Below, in pieces: positions 17,169 through 25,559 of a stretch of 64,000 bases of DNA. Made by a program: the position numbers and the translations under genes. This stretch comes from Virgibacillus indicus. Its GTDB lineage: Bacteria > Bacillota > Bacilli > Bacillales > Amphibacillaceae. The notes beneath the pieces are model-generated. The model worked only from the letters and a program-made list of their open reading frames with translations. It did no database searches and had not been told where the DNA came from. Within the stretch, counting starts at the first letter, position 1. Every line of letters starts with the position of its first letter. Where the stretch lies: positions 124,001 through 188,000 of the forward strand of contig NZ_NPMS01000002.1 of the NCBI RefSeq assembly GCF_002266285.1, written 5' to 3'.

Positions 17169-17316
17169 TTTGTATTCCATTCATTAATCTATCCTCAAAT
17201 ATCTATCACCAATCGAAGCAACTTTCCACATGTCAGTACAATTCATATTCTGCAAAAACCCTACCAATCATGCTATCATTAATATAACGAATATAACCGA
17301 CAAGGAGGAATTGGAT

Positions 17317-18291
17317 ATGAAAGCAATTATAGCGGAACAGCCAGGTGGTGCAGAACAATTAAAAGTGGCTGAACAGCCGTTACCTGAACCAAAGCCTGGT
17401 GAATTATTAATTAAAGTAAAGGCCGCAGCTATAAATAGAACGGATATTTTAAATCGCGAAGGAAGAGCCGGATATTTGGATAATCCGGTTTTAGGTGTTG
17501 AAGTATCCGGTATTGTGGAAAAGTCAGCTGCCGGGTTTGAAGCAGGCTCCCGAGTGATGGGACTAGTGAACGGTGGCGCTTATGCCGAATATGCTGTAAT
17601 GCCTGCAGATCGGGCAATGGTAATTCCCGAAACGCTTACTTTTGAAGAAGCTGCTGCGATCCCTGAGGTATTTCTGACTGCGTATCAAACACTATTCTGG
17701 CTTGGAGGATTGAAAGAAAACGAAACGGTATTGATTCATGCTGGCGGAAGCGGTGTTGGAACTGCAGCAATACAGCTGGCAAAGCAAATCAGAAATGCGA
17801 AGGTTATTACGACAGCAGGCTCCAAAGAGAAGCTTGATTTCGCCCGCTCACTTGGCGCAGATGTATGTATTAATTATAAGGAACAAAGCTTTGACGAGGA
17901 AGTCATGAAGGCTGCAGGAGATCAGGGAGCCGATCTGATTCTCGACTTTATTGGTGCATCTTACTGGGAGAAAAACCTTAACAGCATTAAAGTTGATGGC
18001 CGCTGGGTATTGATCGGTTTACTGGGTGGAGCAGAAGTTGAAAAAATTAATTTAATGCAATTAATGAAAAAGCGCATTCAGCTGACAGGAACATTGCTTA
18101 CACCAAGAAGTGATCAGTACAAAGCTGAGCTTACCTCTGATTTTGAAGATAAAGCCTTAGACCTTTTTAAAAACGATCAATTAAAACCAATTATTGATCG
18201 TGTATTTTCTCTCGATCAGGTGCAACAAGCGCATGAACATATGGAGAACAACAAAAACATCGGAAAGATCATTTTAAAAGTAAGCGAATAA
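17317..18291 (+). CDS. Quinone oxidoreductase, PIG3/QOR-type medium-chain dehydrogenase
   Basis: A 324-residue zinc-free MDR protein. The N-terminal GroES-like fold ('EPKPGELLIKVKAAAINRTDILNREG') is followed by a Rossmann domain with 'LIHAGGSGVGTAAIQLAKQ', the QOR-type NADPH loop. It should reduce quinones or enals with NADPH. No zinc-ligand Cys cluster is present. The start at 17317 follows AAGGAGG; the frame stays open upstream to 17230 but without a ribosome site. The gene stands alone between two terminators. Confidence 0.9.
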   Translation: MKAIIAEQPGGAEQLKVAEQPLPEPKPGELLIKVKAAAINRTDILNREGRAGYLDNPVLGVEVSGIVEKSAAGFEAGSRVMGLVNGGAYAEYAVMPADRAMVIPETLTFEEAAAIPEVFLTAYQTLFWLGGLKENETVLIHAGGSGVGTAAIQLAKQIRNAKVITTAGSKEKLDFARSLGADVCINYKEQSFDEEVMKAAGDQGADLILDFIGASYWEKNLNSIKVDGRWVLIGLLGGAEVEKINLMQLMKKRIQLTGTLLTPRSDQYKAELTSDFEDKALDLFKNDQLKPIIDRVFSLDQVQQAHEHMENNKNIGKIILKVSE

Positions 18292-18334
18292 AAAATGAGC
18301 TTGGGTAAATTTACTTTACCCAGGCTCATTTTAT
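18292..18334. terminator. Bidirectional terminator between quinone oxidoreductase and guaC
   Basis: AAAATGAGC-TGGGTAAA pairs with TTTACCCA-GCTCATTTT with one bulged base, flanked by A and T runs. It serves both convergent genes. Confidence 0.88.
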
Positions 18335-18339
18335 TAAAA

Positions 18340-19323
18340 TTAATATACTTTATCTCCATTGAAAATAGAATTTTTAACAACAACATAGTCTACATTGCGG
18401 ATGGCATCAAGCTTGTTTCCACCGGCATAGGAAATAGATGATTGAAGATCCTGCTCCATTTCCTGCAATGTGTCTGCTAAGCTTCCTTTGTGCTCAACAT
18501 ACATTTTCTTGCCTTCCACATTTTTCTTTTCACCTTTTTGAAACTCTGAAGCAGACCCAAAGTATTCCTTATAAAGCTTGCCATCTTTCTCATAGGTTTC
18601 TCCTGGTGACTCTTCATGCCCGGCAAATAGTGATCCGATCATAACCATAGACGCACCAAAGCGAACCGATTTAGCGATATCACCATGTGTACGGATTCCG
18701 CCATCTGCGATAATTGGCTTGCTTGCCGCCTTTGCACACCAGCGCAATGCTGCTAATTGCCAGCCACCTGTACCAAATCCGGTTTTAGTTTTAGTGATAC
18801 ATACTTTTCCAGGCCCGATGCCCACTTTGGTAGCATCTGCTCCAGCATGTTCCAATTCCCGAACTGCTTCAGGAGTTCCCACATTACCTGCAATGACAAA
18901 GCTGTTTGGCAAATTTGTCTTAATGTGCTTAATCATTTTAATTACAGCATTCGAATGGCCATGAGCAATATCGATTGTAATAAATTCCGGAAGCAGGTCC
19001 TCCTCGGCAAGGTGTTGAACGAAGTCATATTCGTCTTCTTTAACCCCCACACTAATGGAGGCAATTAATCCACGTGCATGCATATCTTTGATAAAGGCCT
19101 GACGTTTCTCTGGTTCAAAACGATGCATAACGTAAAAGTAATTATTTTCCGCAAGATAACTAGCTATTTTTTCATCTATAATGGTTTGCATATTTGCAGG
19201 TACTACAGGCAGCTTAAATGTATGTCCACCCAAAGTAACTGTTGTATCACATTCTGAACGGCTATCTACAATACATTTTGCTGGAACTAATTGAATATCT
19301 TCATAATCAAATACATTCTCCAT
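18340..19323 (-). CDS. guaC: GMP reductase
   Basis: GuaC converts GMP to IMP with NADPH, releasing ammonia, and so returns guanine nucleotides to the purine pool. The 327-residue TIM-barrel protein has the GuaC/IMPDH loop with the catalytic Cys in '[17 protein letters not shown]' and the phosphate-binding '[20 protein letters not shown]'. There is no CBS insert, which separates it from IMPDH. The ATG at 19323 follows AGGAG with 8-nt spacing. A pair of PurR boxes lies upstream, so repression by PurR is expected, as for B. subtilis guaC (yumD). Confidence 0.94.
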   Translation of the reverse strand: MENVFDYEDIQLVPAKCIVDSRSECDTTVTLGGHTFKLPVVPANMQTIIDEKIASYLAENNYFYVMHRFEPEKRQAFIKDMHARGLIASISVGVKEDEYDFVQHLAEEDLLPEFITIDIAHGHSNAVIKMIKHIKTNLPNSFVIAGNVGTPEAVRELEHAGADATKVGIGPGKVCITKTKTGFGTGGWQLAALRWCAKAASKPIIADGGIRTHGDIAKSVRFGASMVMIGSLFAGHEESPGETYEKDGKLYKEYFGSASEFQKGEKKNVEGKKMYVEHKGSLADTLQEMEQDLQSSISYAGGNKLDAIRNVDYVVVKNSIFNGDKVY

Positions 19324-19336
19324 AATCAACACTCCT

Positions 19337-19380
19337 AAAACCGAACATTATATTTTATTCAAATCAAATTGTTCGCCTAT
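19337..19380 (-). promoter_or_regulatory. PurR box pair upstream of guaC
   Basis: AAAACCGAACATT (19337-19349) fits the PurBox consensus fully. An inverted, poorer copy with GTTCG at 19371-19375 is separated from it by 18 nt, close to the usual 16-17. A TATAAT on the minus strand lies at the first box. Confidence 0.75.
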
Positions 19381-19585
19381 AATGTAATTTACATGATTTT
19401 TTACTGTGAGTCAATAGTAAACAGTGTAAGATTACTTACAATACAGATTGGACAGCAAACAATACGGAAAGCAAATCATCATAACTGATTTTTTAAAATA
19501 TTCATTGAAAACATTTGATTTAACAATATATTTTGCATGTTTATGCTAAAATATACAATAAATATCAGCAGAAGGAATCTTCTAA

Positions 19586-19669
19586 ATGAAAAGGATAATA
19601 AACATTTGGTCATTTATCCTTTCACTAGTTTGCCTAATATCATTTTTGCATTTTCTTTTACAGGAATAG
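19586..19669 (+). other. Short hydrophobic ORF before the glycosylase gene, possibly a frameshifted small membrane gene
   Basis: A 27-codon frame (ATG at 19586, GAAGGAATC-like ribosome site) encodes a single membrane helix ending at a TAG. Immediately beyond, in the next frame, the sequence continues as another hydrophobic stretch with no start of its own ('LNILLYVTLFTLIIDFL') up to about 19790. Together they would make a two-helix protein of roughly 70 residues if one frameshift were repaired. It may equally be two unrelated stretches, so I hold this lightly. Confidence 0.3.
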
Positions 19670-19800
19670 TAAATCGCCGCTTATTAGGTATACATCCCTT
19701 GAATATTTTACTGTATGTTACTCTATTTACTTTGATAATTGATTTTTTGAAAGGGCTTTATGCTAAACCAAAAAGTCTTAAATCTAGGAGTGATTTCCTT

Positions 19801-20733
19801 ATGGAAGAAAACAAACGTAAAGAGGATAACGAGTATATCATCATTGAAGTTCCTGCTGAGTTCGATTTCAGACCCAATCTCGATTACATGCAAAGGAATA
19901 AAAATGAAATTATGTATGAAATTAATAACGGGACAATTACACGCTTAATTTCGATTAATGATGAACGCATGCTTCTAGAAATCAGCGCACCTGACAATCG
20001 CAATCTGTTCATCCGGTTTTTAGATGGAACGCAGCCCAGCTCCATAAAAACAAGAACTGCTGTCATCAACTACATCCGCGACTGGTTTGACCTTAACACT
20101 GATCTTGTTCCATTTTATACAATTGCCTGGAACGATCAATTGCTTAAACATCTCATTCGGGATTTTTACGGCTTACGGATTGTTGGCCTGCCTGACTTAT
20201 TCGAAGCTCTATGCTGGGGTGTGTTAGGTCAGCAAATTAATTTGAGGTTTGCATATACATTGAAGCGGCAGTTTGTTGAGAAATTCGGTGAAGCAGTTGA
20301 ATATAACGGGAAGGATTATTGGGTTTTCCCCTCATTTGAAAAGATAGCAAAACTCACCGCTGAGGACATGTCGGGCATTAAAATGACAGTTAGAAAAAGC
20401 GAATATATTATAGGAATTGCACAATTAATGGCCAGTGGAAGGCTTTCTAAAGAAAGATTACTGGAACTGGATGATTTTAAAAAGATCGAAAGGGAGCTTA
20501 CTTCAATTCGTGGAATTGGACCTTGGACTGCCAATTATGTTTTAATGCGCTGTCTCCACTATCCAACAGCATTTCCAATCGCTGATGTCGGCCTCCAAAA
20601 TGCAATAAAATTACTGAAGGAAATGGACCGGAAACCGACAAAAAAAGAGATTCTCGAAATAGCTGCACCATGGAATAACTGGGAGGCTTATGCTACGTTT
20701 TATTTATGGCGGGTATCGTATTCAAATAAGTAG
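19801..20733 (+). CDS. AlkA-type DNA-3-methyladenine glycosylase II
   Basis: A 310-residue base-excision repair enzyme that removes alkylated purines. The C-terminal half is an HhH-GPD domain: 'ALCWGVLGQQINLRFAYTLKRQFVEKFG', hairpin 'LTSIRGIGPWTANYVLMRCL', and the catalytic Asp in 'AFPIADVGLQNAIK'. The N-terminal half is the AlkA/OGG1-like beta domain. B. subtilis AlkA and YfjP have this layout. The ATG at 19801 has AGGAG 10 nt ahead; the frame stays open upstream to 19537 but that part is a hydrophobic stretch foreign to the family. It converges on two more repair genes. Confidence 0.9.
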   Translation: MEENKRKEDNEYIIIEVPAEFDFRPNLDYMQRNKNEIMYEINNGTITRLISINDERMLLEISAPDNRNLFIRFLDGTQPSSIKTRTAVINYIRDWFDLNTDLVPFYTIAWNDQLLKHLIRDFYGLRIVGLPDLFEALCWGVLGQQINLRFAYTLKRQFVEKFGEAVEYNGKDYWVFPSFEKIAKLTAEDMSGIKMTVRKSEYIIGIAQLMASGRLSKERLLELDDFKKIERELTSIRGIGPWTANYVLMRCLHYPTAFPIADVGLQNAIKLLKEMDRKPTKKEILEIAAPWNNWEAYATFYLWRVSYSNK

Positions 20734-20757
20734 CCTCTGACGTCACGAGGTAAATTT

Positions 20758-21399
20758 TTAATCGATTTGCTGATCACAAATACTTAATAACGGACATCCT
20801 TTACAGATAGGCTTTACCCTGCAAAATTGCTTGGCATGTTCGACTAAAAGTGCATGGTATTCATTTTGGATAACCAAATCATACGGAAGCTCCTTTTCAA
20901 CCAGTTTTTGAAATCCATCATAAGACACGGGCATATCGTATCCAATACGATGGAATATCCTTCTTGCATAGGCATCCACTACAAATACAGGTTTTTCAAA
21001 TGCATAAAGCAGCATGGCATCAGCAGTTTCCCTGCCAATGCCATTAATACTCAAAAGTTCGATACGCAGTTCCTGCCTGTCCTTCTTTTTAATTCTATCA
21101 ATATCGAAATTATATTCTTTAAACCATTTGATAAAAGCTTTTATCCTTTTTGCCTTTATATTGAAAAAACCGCTTGAACGAATGAGCTGAGCTAGCTCCT
21201 CTAAGGGCAATAAATCAATCGATTCCGGATCCAAATAAGGTCTTAGCTTCAACAATGCTTTTTCGACATTCCGCCAATTTGTATTTTGTACAAGAATGGA
21301 TCCTACCATCATTTCAAAAGGGGTTTCAGCAGGCCACCAGCTTTGCGGTCCATAATGATTGTACAGTTTTTCATAGATTAATTGATAGTCCCGTTTCAT
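20758..21399 (-). CDS. Endonuclease III-like HhH-GPD glycosylase with FeS cluster
   Basis: A 213-residue DNA glycosylase. HhH motif: 'LLSINGIGRETADAML' (about residues 116-131), followed by the catalytic Asp142 in 'VFVVDAYARR'. The position of the catalytic Lys of EndoIII ('GVGRKTA') is Glu124, so a lyase step of the EndoIII type is unlikely. A 4Fe-4S set is seen at Cys193, 199, 202 and 208, spaced 5-2-5 rather than the usual 6-2-5. It fits the 'endonuclease III domain' proteins related to the thermophile mismatch glycosylases. The start has a GAGGG site. It lies 14 nt behind ogt, so one transcript is likely, and repair of alkylated or deaminated bases is the likely role. Confidence 0.88.
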   Translation of the reverse strand: MKRDYQLIYEKLYNHYGPQSWWPAETPFEMMVGSILVQNTNWRNVEKALLKLRPYLDPESIDLLPLEELAQLIRSSGFFNIKAKRIKAFIKWFKEYNFDIDRIKKKDRQELRIELLSINGIGRETADAMLLYAFEKPVFVVDAYARRIFHRIGYDMPVSYDGFQKLVEKELPYDLVIQNEYHALLVEHAKQFCRVKPICKGCPLLSICDQQID

Positions 21400-21413
21400 G
21401 CGTTTTCCCTCAC

Positions 21414-21929
21414 TTATTTCTTTTCCAGCTCAAGCAACCTTTTCTTCATTGGAATTCCACCACGAAAACCTGCTAGTTTGCCATTTTTTGCGATTACACG
21501 ATGACATGGGATAACAATCATTACCGGATTTTTACCAATAGCTGATCCCACTGCCCGTACCGATTTTGGCTTTCCAATCTTCTCAGCAATATCTGTATAC
21601 GTCGTTTTTTCACCAAACGGGATGTTTTTTAATTCCTTCCAAACTGCATTTTGAAATTCGGTTCCGATCATGTCTACCGGCAAATCAAATTCTTTGCGTT
21701 CACCATTCATATATTCCACTAATTGATCTTCATATACAGCCACATGATTACTGTTTTCTGTGAGCATTGTATTTGGTCTGTTTTTTTCAAACCAAGATTT
21801 CACTTCATCAATTTCTCCATTTTGTGAACCTACAAAACATAATCCTTTATCTGTTGCTGCAATATAAAAAGACCATCCCCCCTGACTAATGTACCCATAA
21901 TAAGCTGTTTGCTCCTCATTAAACCTCAT
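21414..21929 (-). CDS. ogt: Methylated-DNA-[protein]-cysteine S-methyltransferase
   Basis: This suicide enzyme moves the methyl group from O6-methylguanine to its own cysteine. The 171-residue protein has the active-site 'VMIVIPCHRVIAKNGKLAGFRGG' and the DNA-recognition 'FGEKTTYTDIAEKIGKPKSVRAVGSA'. It is the AdaB-type partner of the adaA remnant just upstream: the fragment's stop is three bases before this ATG, and the ribosome site GGGGAGG sits inside the adaA 3' end. The same pair forms the adaAB operon in B. subtilis. With adaA cut off by a TnpB element, transcription may now be basal or driven from inside the element. Confidence 0.93.
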   Translation of the reverse strand: MRFNEEQTAYYGYISQGGWSFYIAATDKGLCFVGSQNGEIDEVKSWFEKNRPNTMLTENSNHVAVYEDQLVEYMNGERKEFDLPVDMIGTEFQNAVWKELKNIPFGEKTTYTDIAEKIGKPKSVRAVGSAIGKNPVMIVIPCHRVIAKNGKLAGFRGGIPMKKRLLELEKK

Positions 21930-21932
21930 TGC

Positions 21933-22077
21933 TTAAAACCTCCCCTTATTAAATTTTTTCCGGAATTCCCTTGGTGTCTGATTGGCACGCTTCTTAAACA
22001 ATGTTGCAAAGTATGCAGCATTTGGAATTCCAATTAAATTCCCTATCTCACTGATGGCAACATCAGTATACACCAAC
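21933..22077 (-). pseudogene. adaA: adaA C-terminal fragment cut off by a TnpB element
   Basis: Forty-eight codons of an AraC-type HTH end survive, beginning 'LVYTDVAISEIGNLIGI' and continuing 'PNAAYFATLFKKRANQTPREFR'. The C terminus of B. subtilis AdaA has the same shape ('PYFITLFKKKTGQTPARFR', from memory) and the same downstream neighbour. The reading frame is intact up to the right end of the TnpB element at 22078. The N-terminal methyl-acceptor domain is not found on the other side of the element, so more than a simple insertion happened. Confidence 0.8.
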
Positions 22078-22400
22078 TGACTACTCCCACCCCTAAAGGA
22101 GTGGGGTTCTCATGTACTTGTAGAAGCCTCTCAAAGCTCTCCACAGGTCGCTATAACTACCTAGAAAATGGCTATCGTTTTTTCTTTTTCATTGAAGCGA
22201 GCGTCTGTGTACAACACTTCGATTTATCTCCTGTTCCATGAGACTTTATATTCCATACAACCAATGTTGTATTAGCGAATACTTTTTACGGAGGCAGGTA
22301 GCTCTACCTACAAAGGAATCCCTTCTTAATTTGCTTTTTTAATGCCCATACTGCTTGGGAAAACTTCTGTTTGTAGCTTTAAACCATCTATATATTTATT
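22078..22400 (-). ncRNA. Candidate omega RNA (reRNA) of the first TnpB element
   Basis: About 248 nt between the tnpB stop and the right end carry no gene but several stems, including GGTAG-CTACC near 22300 and the end hairpin. In characterised TnpB systems the guide RNA runs from the end of tnpB through the right end into the flank. Here the flank, and so the guide, would be adaA sequence. Inferred from position only. Confidence 0.45.
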
Positions 22401-23870
22401 GTGCAATTTTATAAATCCATCAAAGGTTCGTTTGCATAATCCTCGATTGGTTTTCTTTAAATCAAGGTTGCTGTTCATGATTAAAAAGGCACTATACAAA
22501 TCTCGCTGAATACGATGATGTGCAATGGCAGTCCAGCGCATACTGAGTTTTTTCTTTTGGTAAGTATCTGTGATGTGGTTGTATTGACTGGCTTTAAAGG
22601 TGTACGTGTTAATTTTATAAATTTCTTTATTCAAATATCCTAATTTTTGGTTAATAATGCTTATCAATAGTGCAGGGGCATACGAACCAATGCTTGTACC
22701 AAAACGCTTTTTGGATTGGAGTTTTCCTTTCTTGTTGTGCTTTGTCATCTTAGAGCGTTTGGCTAACCCTTTAAAAGACATCTTCTCAACATAAACTTCA
22801 TCGCCACATCTTAAAATGTGGTTAGCAATTTTAGAATGTTGTTCTTTTACATAGACACTTCGCTTGCGGTAGAGCTCTTTCAGCTGATACAAGGTTTTTA
22901 TATAGTTTTTACTACGTTTCCAAACAAGTTTAACACCAAGTTTAATGGTTCCGTCTTCATTAAAATTATGTGAATTCATGCTTCGTTTACTGCGATCCAG
23001 TTTGCGTAGTAACCTGCGTTTTTCCTGGTCAAACTGCGGAAGTTTTGGTGCAAGTGGTTGTAAGAACACTTCGGTTTTCGAACTAACAGCAACCGTGGAT
23101 GTGCCAATGTCAATACCCACTCTGCCAGACGGTGTTATTTTGTGCCGAAACTCACCTGTAGTATTGATGCGTTTAGCAGGTGGGATGCCAGCCATCACCA
23201 GTTGGATATAAAACACATCCTTACCACGAATGACTTTCTTGACAATGCGACAATACTTCATGCGATGATTCGCAATGCATTCTTGGGAAAACAAGTCATT
23301 CTCTCGAATAATGACAGGAAGTTTTAGTCCAAGCCAATAAAGTGTATTATCTTCTTTTTTGAAGCGAATACCTGATGCGTTGGTTTTTCCTTCAACCGAA
23401 GTAAGTGTCCCATATTTTTTAAAGTGAGCTTTATTTCCTTTAAAGAGAGCTTCTTCCATTGATTTACAAACGGCATCTGCAATCTTCTGCCCTGTATGAC
23501 TATCTATATGTGTGTTGTAGTTACGTTGGTGTTTTGCAATTACGCCATGAAGTGAAAATTTCGTTAATTGATGCGACTTGCGAAGAGTATTTAATGCTTG
23601 TTTCCTAACAGTTAATTCTTTTTTATAGAGTTGTTCTTCTTTTTTTGTTTTTGCTTTCATGAAAAGGGATTTGTATTTTCGGTATTCATGGATGTTTTGG
23701 CGGTATTGTTTCGATTCTTTCATGCGTCGAAGTTGCTTCAATGCATACGATAGAGTGATGTTATATAGTTTTCGAGCTACTTCAAAACGAGTATTCAGAA
23801 TATGCGTTTGCCACAACTCAGTAGATAATTTGAGTTCTAAGATAAAAGTAGGATTTTTTTCTTTCGCCAA
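22326..23870 (-). CDS. tnpB: TnpB-family RNA-guided nuclease without zinc finger
   Basis: A 514-residue OrfB/TnpB protein. RuvC residues: Asp254 in 'RVGIDIGTSTVAVSS', Glu362 in 'EVYVEKMSFKGLAKRSK' and Asp457 in 'RIQRDLYSAFLI'. All three catalytic acids are present. The zinc ribbon that normally sits between the last two is absent: that stretch ('FKASQYNHITDTYQKKKLSMRW') has no Cys. The protein is longer than the usual 370-430 residues of TnpB, with an N-terminal basic helical part. I chose a TTG start with AAGGAA 9 nt ahead; an upstream in-frame start at 23909 is possible. It probably cuts DNA guided by the element's own RNA. Confidence 0.85.
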   Translation of the reverse strand: MAKEKNPTFILELKLSTELWQTHILNTRFEVARKLYNITLSYALKQLRRMKESKQYRQNIHEYRKYKSLFMKAKTKKEEQLYKKELTVRKQALNTLRKSHQLTKFSLHGVIAKHQRNYNTHIDSHTGQKIADAVCKSMEEALFKGNKAHFKKYGTLTSVEGKTNASGIRFKKEDNTLYWLGLKLPVIIRENDLFSQECIANHRMKYCRIVKKVIRGKDVFYIQLVMAGIPPAKRINTTGEFRHKITPSGRVGIDIGTSTVAVSSKTEVFLQPLAPKLPQFDQEKRRLLRKLDRSKRSMNSHNFNEDGTIKLGVKLVWKRSKNYIKTLYQLKELYRKRSVYVKEQHSKIANHILRCGDEVYVEKMSFKGLAKRSKMTKHNKKGKLQSKKRFGTSIGSYAPALLISIINQKLGYLNKEIYKINTYTFKASQYNHITDTYQKKKLSMRWTAIAHHRIQRDLYSAFLIMNSNLDLKKTNRGLCKRTFDGFIKLHNKYIDGLKLQTEVFPSSMGIKKAN

Positions 23871-23990
23871 GAAACACCATTCCTTCCGTAGAAACATGTA
23901 TAAATTCACTATAGCACAAGGAACGCGTGTTCGTCAATCGCGAAAAAATCCGTTCATCCCACCCTTGAAAGAGTGGGCTTTCTGGAACCA

Positions 23991-24240
23991 AATTCTGTAA
24001 TTTCTACTTTTGCAGTCACTTTGACCTCACCCTAATTTTATTATACAACGTAAAAGCCGGAGATTAATGTATTTCGAGTTAAAAAGCAAGATATCGAAAG
24101 TTTTTCAGCATTTGGAAAATCCCTTCTTTATGTAAAAGAATCAAAAGATGTTACCCTTCAAATATGTCCATCAACTAAAATTTGGTGGGCTTTTTGCTAT
24201 TTTTATTTTTAGTTCAATATTGTATAGTTTAATTAATTGA
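23991..24240. other. Gene-free scar between the TnpB element and the DUF1801 gene
   Basis: No intact gene is present. On the minus strand, a GTG with a GAGGT site (24018-24020) opens 'MTAKVEITEF', which then runs into the element. On the plus strand, about 50 codons at 24055-24210 read without a start ('VFRVKKQDIESFSAFGKSLLYV'). A hairpin at 24166-24195 followed by a T-run looks like an old terminator. These look like gene remnants. Confidence 0.45.
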
Positions 24241-24270
24241 TATATTGTCTAGAAAAAGGAGAGATTGACC

Positions 24271-24693
24271 ATGTACGAACTAAAAACAAAGGAAAACGAC
24301 AATAGTGTCATCGAATTTATTGAAAGTGTGGAGACCCCTAAAAAACGTGAAGATGCATACAGGCTCTTGGATATTTTCACAGAAACTACTGGCTATCCCG
24401 CAAAGATGTGGGGGCCGAGCATTATTGGTTTCGGATCCTATCACTATAAATATGCATCCGGCCACGAAGGTGATGCTGCTTTAGTTGGCTTTTCACCCAG
24501 AAAGGCTAAAATCAGTTTGTATTTTGCCACAGGAGATGACAAGCGCGAGGAATTACTGAAGGACTTTGGAAAACACACGGCTGGAAAGGCATGTGTTTAT
24601 ATTAATAAAGTAGCGGATATTGATGTTGATGTGTTAAAGGCATTGATCAACCAGTCAATTAAATTTTTGAGAGAAACTTACACAGAGCAATAA
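24271..24693 (+). CDS. DUF1801 (YdhG-like) domain protein
   Basis: A 140-residue soluble protein with 'VETPKKREDAYRLLDIFTETTGYPAKMWGPSIIGFGSYHYKY' and 'KAKISLYFATGDDKREELLKDFGKHTAGKACVYINKVADID', the DUF1801 pattern. Known members have no firm function. The ATG at 24271 follows AAGGAGAG; a TTG two codons earlier is too close. It stands alone between the TnpB scar and the convergent lipoprotein gene. Confidence 0.85.
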   Translation: MYELKTKENDNSVIEFIESVETPKKREDAYRLLDIFTETTGYPAKMWGPSIIGFGSYHYKYASGHEGDAALVGFSPRKAKISLYFATGDDKREELLKDFGKHTAGKACVYINKVADIDVDVLKALINQSIKFLRETYTEQ

Positions 24694-24736
24694 CCTTCAA
24701 TAAAATCATAAAATCCATTTCGCTTTAAAGTAAATT

Positions 24737-24765
24737 AGAGGGGTTCCTATAAAAGGAATCCCTCT
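24737..24765. terminator. Terminator between DUF1801 and lipoprotein genes
   Basis: A 12-bp stem with a wobble (24737-24748 with 24754-24765) around a 5-nt loop. There is no long T-run on either side, so its strength is uncertain. Confidence 0.55.
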
Positions 24766-24789
24766 AAACATTCAAATTTAGGTGCTTCT

Positions 24790-25557
24790 CTATTGATTTA
24801 CTTCAACTTTTTGTTCCTTGTGCTCATGTAAGCCCTCATCATTTTCAACATGAGTTATTACTGTATATATACCTTCTTCACTAAATGTAAATGAACCGGA
24901 GTATTCGCCTGGTTCAGTTTCTTCCGTTTCAACCCAATCATGCTTTTCTGAACCGTCATTGAAAATCTCATAACGAACATTTGCATTTCCTAGTGGCTCA
25001 TTATCCAATTGCAGGTGTACCATAAGGTCCGTTTCCTGATTCACCCTGATATCTTCCGGCTCCATAAAATGAATCCCAAACCCTTCGTTATGTTCATCAT
25101 GTTCATGATTTTCCGATTGATTATCTTGATTTTCCTGATCAGCAGTCGCACCTTCACCAACTGTAATTGATTTTTTTGGCATTGTGTGTAATTCCCTGGC
25201 TGAAGTGTGGGCATACATTTCATAAACCCCATCCGCATCAAAGGATACCTCAGCAGTGTACGTGCCATCTTCATTGTTATTGGATTCAATCATTGTACTA
25301 TCTTCTTCGTTTCCTTTTTCCCAATATTCAAACTTAACCTCATCTGCATCTTTAACTTTTTCATCACCGTATGTAACGATTGCCTTCAATTCGACTGATT
25401 CACCAGCATCTGCCTTCTCAGGGACCTTAAAATCGACTTCAAGCAATTTTAGTTCTTCTTCTGTGTCCTGCCCTTCCCCAGTTTCGCTTTGATTACCACA
25501 TGCAGCTAAAACAGCCATTATTAAAACTAACATTAACAACAAAATTTTGCTTTTCAT
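24790..25557 (-). CDS. His-rich lipoprotein with two YtkA-like domains
   Basis: A 255-residue exported lipoprotein: signal peptide, lipobox 'LAACG', an acidic linker, then two immunoglobulin-like YtkA/FixH-type domains (about residues 40-130 and 165-250). Both carry a 'DGTYTAEVSFDADGVYEMYAHT / PGEYSGSFTFSEEGIYTVITHV' strand pair. A His/Asp/Glu-rich linker ('ENHEHDEHNEGFGIHF') joins them and could bind metal such as copper. The ATG lies 2 nt after the stop of the DeoR-type regulator upstream, so the two are one operon. The family's role is not settled; a periplasm-side metal or redox function is an inference from the linker and the partner. Confidence 0.82.
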   Translation of the reverse strand: MKSKILLLMLVLIMAVLAACGNQSETGEGQDTEEELKLLEVDFKVPEKADAGESVELKAIVTYGDEKVKDADEVKFEYWEKGNEEDSTMIESNNNEDGTYTAEVSFDADGVYEMYAHTSARELHTMPKKSITVGEGATADQENQDNQSENHEHDEHNEGFGIHFMEPEDIRVNQETDLMVHLQLDNEPLGNANVRYEIFNDGSEKHDWVETEETEPGEYSGSFTFSEEGIYTVITHVENDEGLHEHKEQKVEVNQ

Positions 25558-25559
25558 TT

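Larger units (their letters stand above)
22078..23990 (-). mobile_element. Solo IS200/IS605-type (IS1341-like) element encoding TnpB
   Basis: The right end, next to adaA, is a hairpin: CCCACTCC-TTTA-GGGGTGGG then AGTAGTCA, read on the minus strand (22078-22107). The left end near 23960-23990 has a matching imperfect hairpin (CCCACTC-TTTCAA-GGGTGGG). The only gene is tnpB; no tnpA is present. The outer left boundary is uncertain by a few bases. No target-site duplication is expected for this family. Confidence 0.8.
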
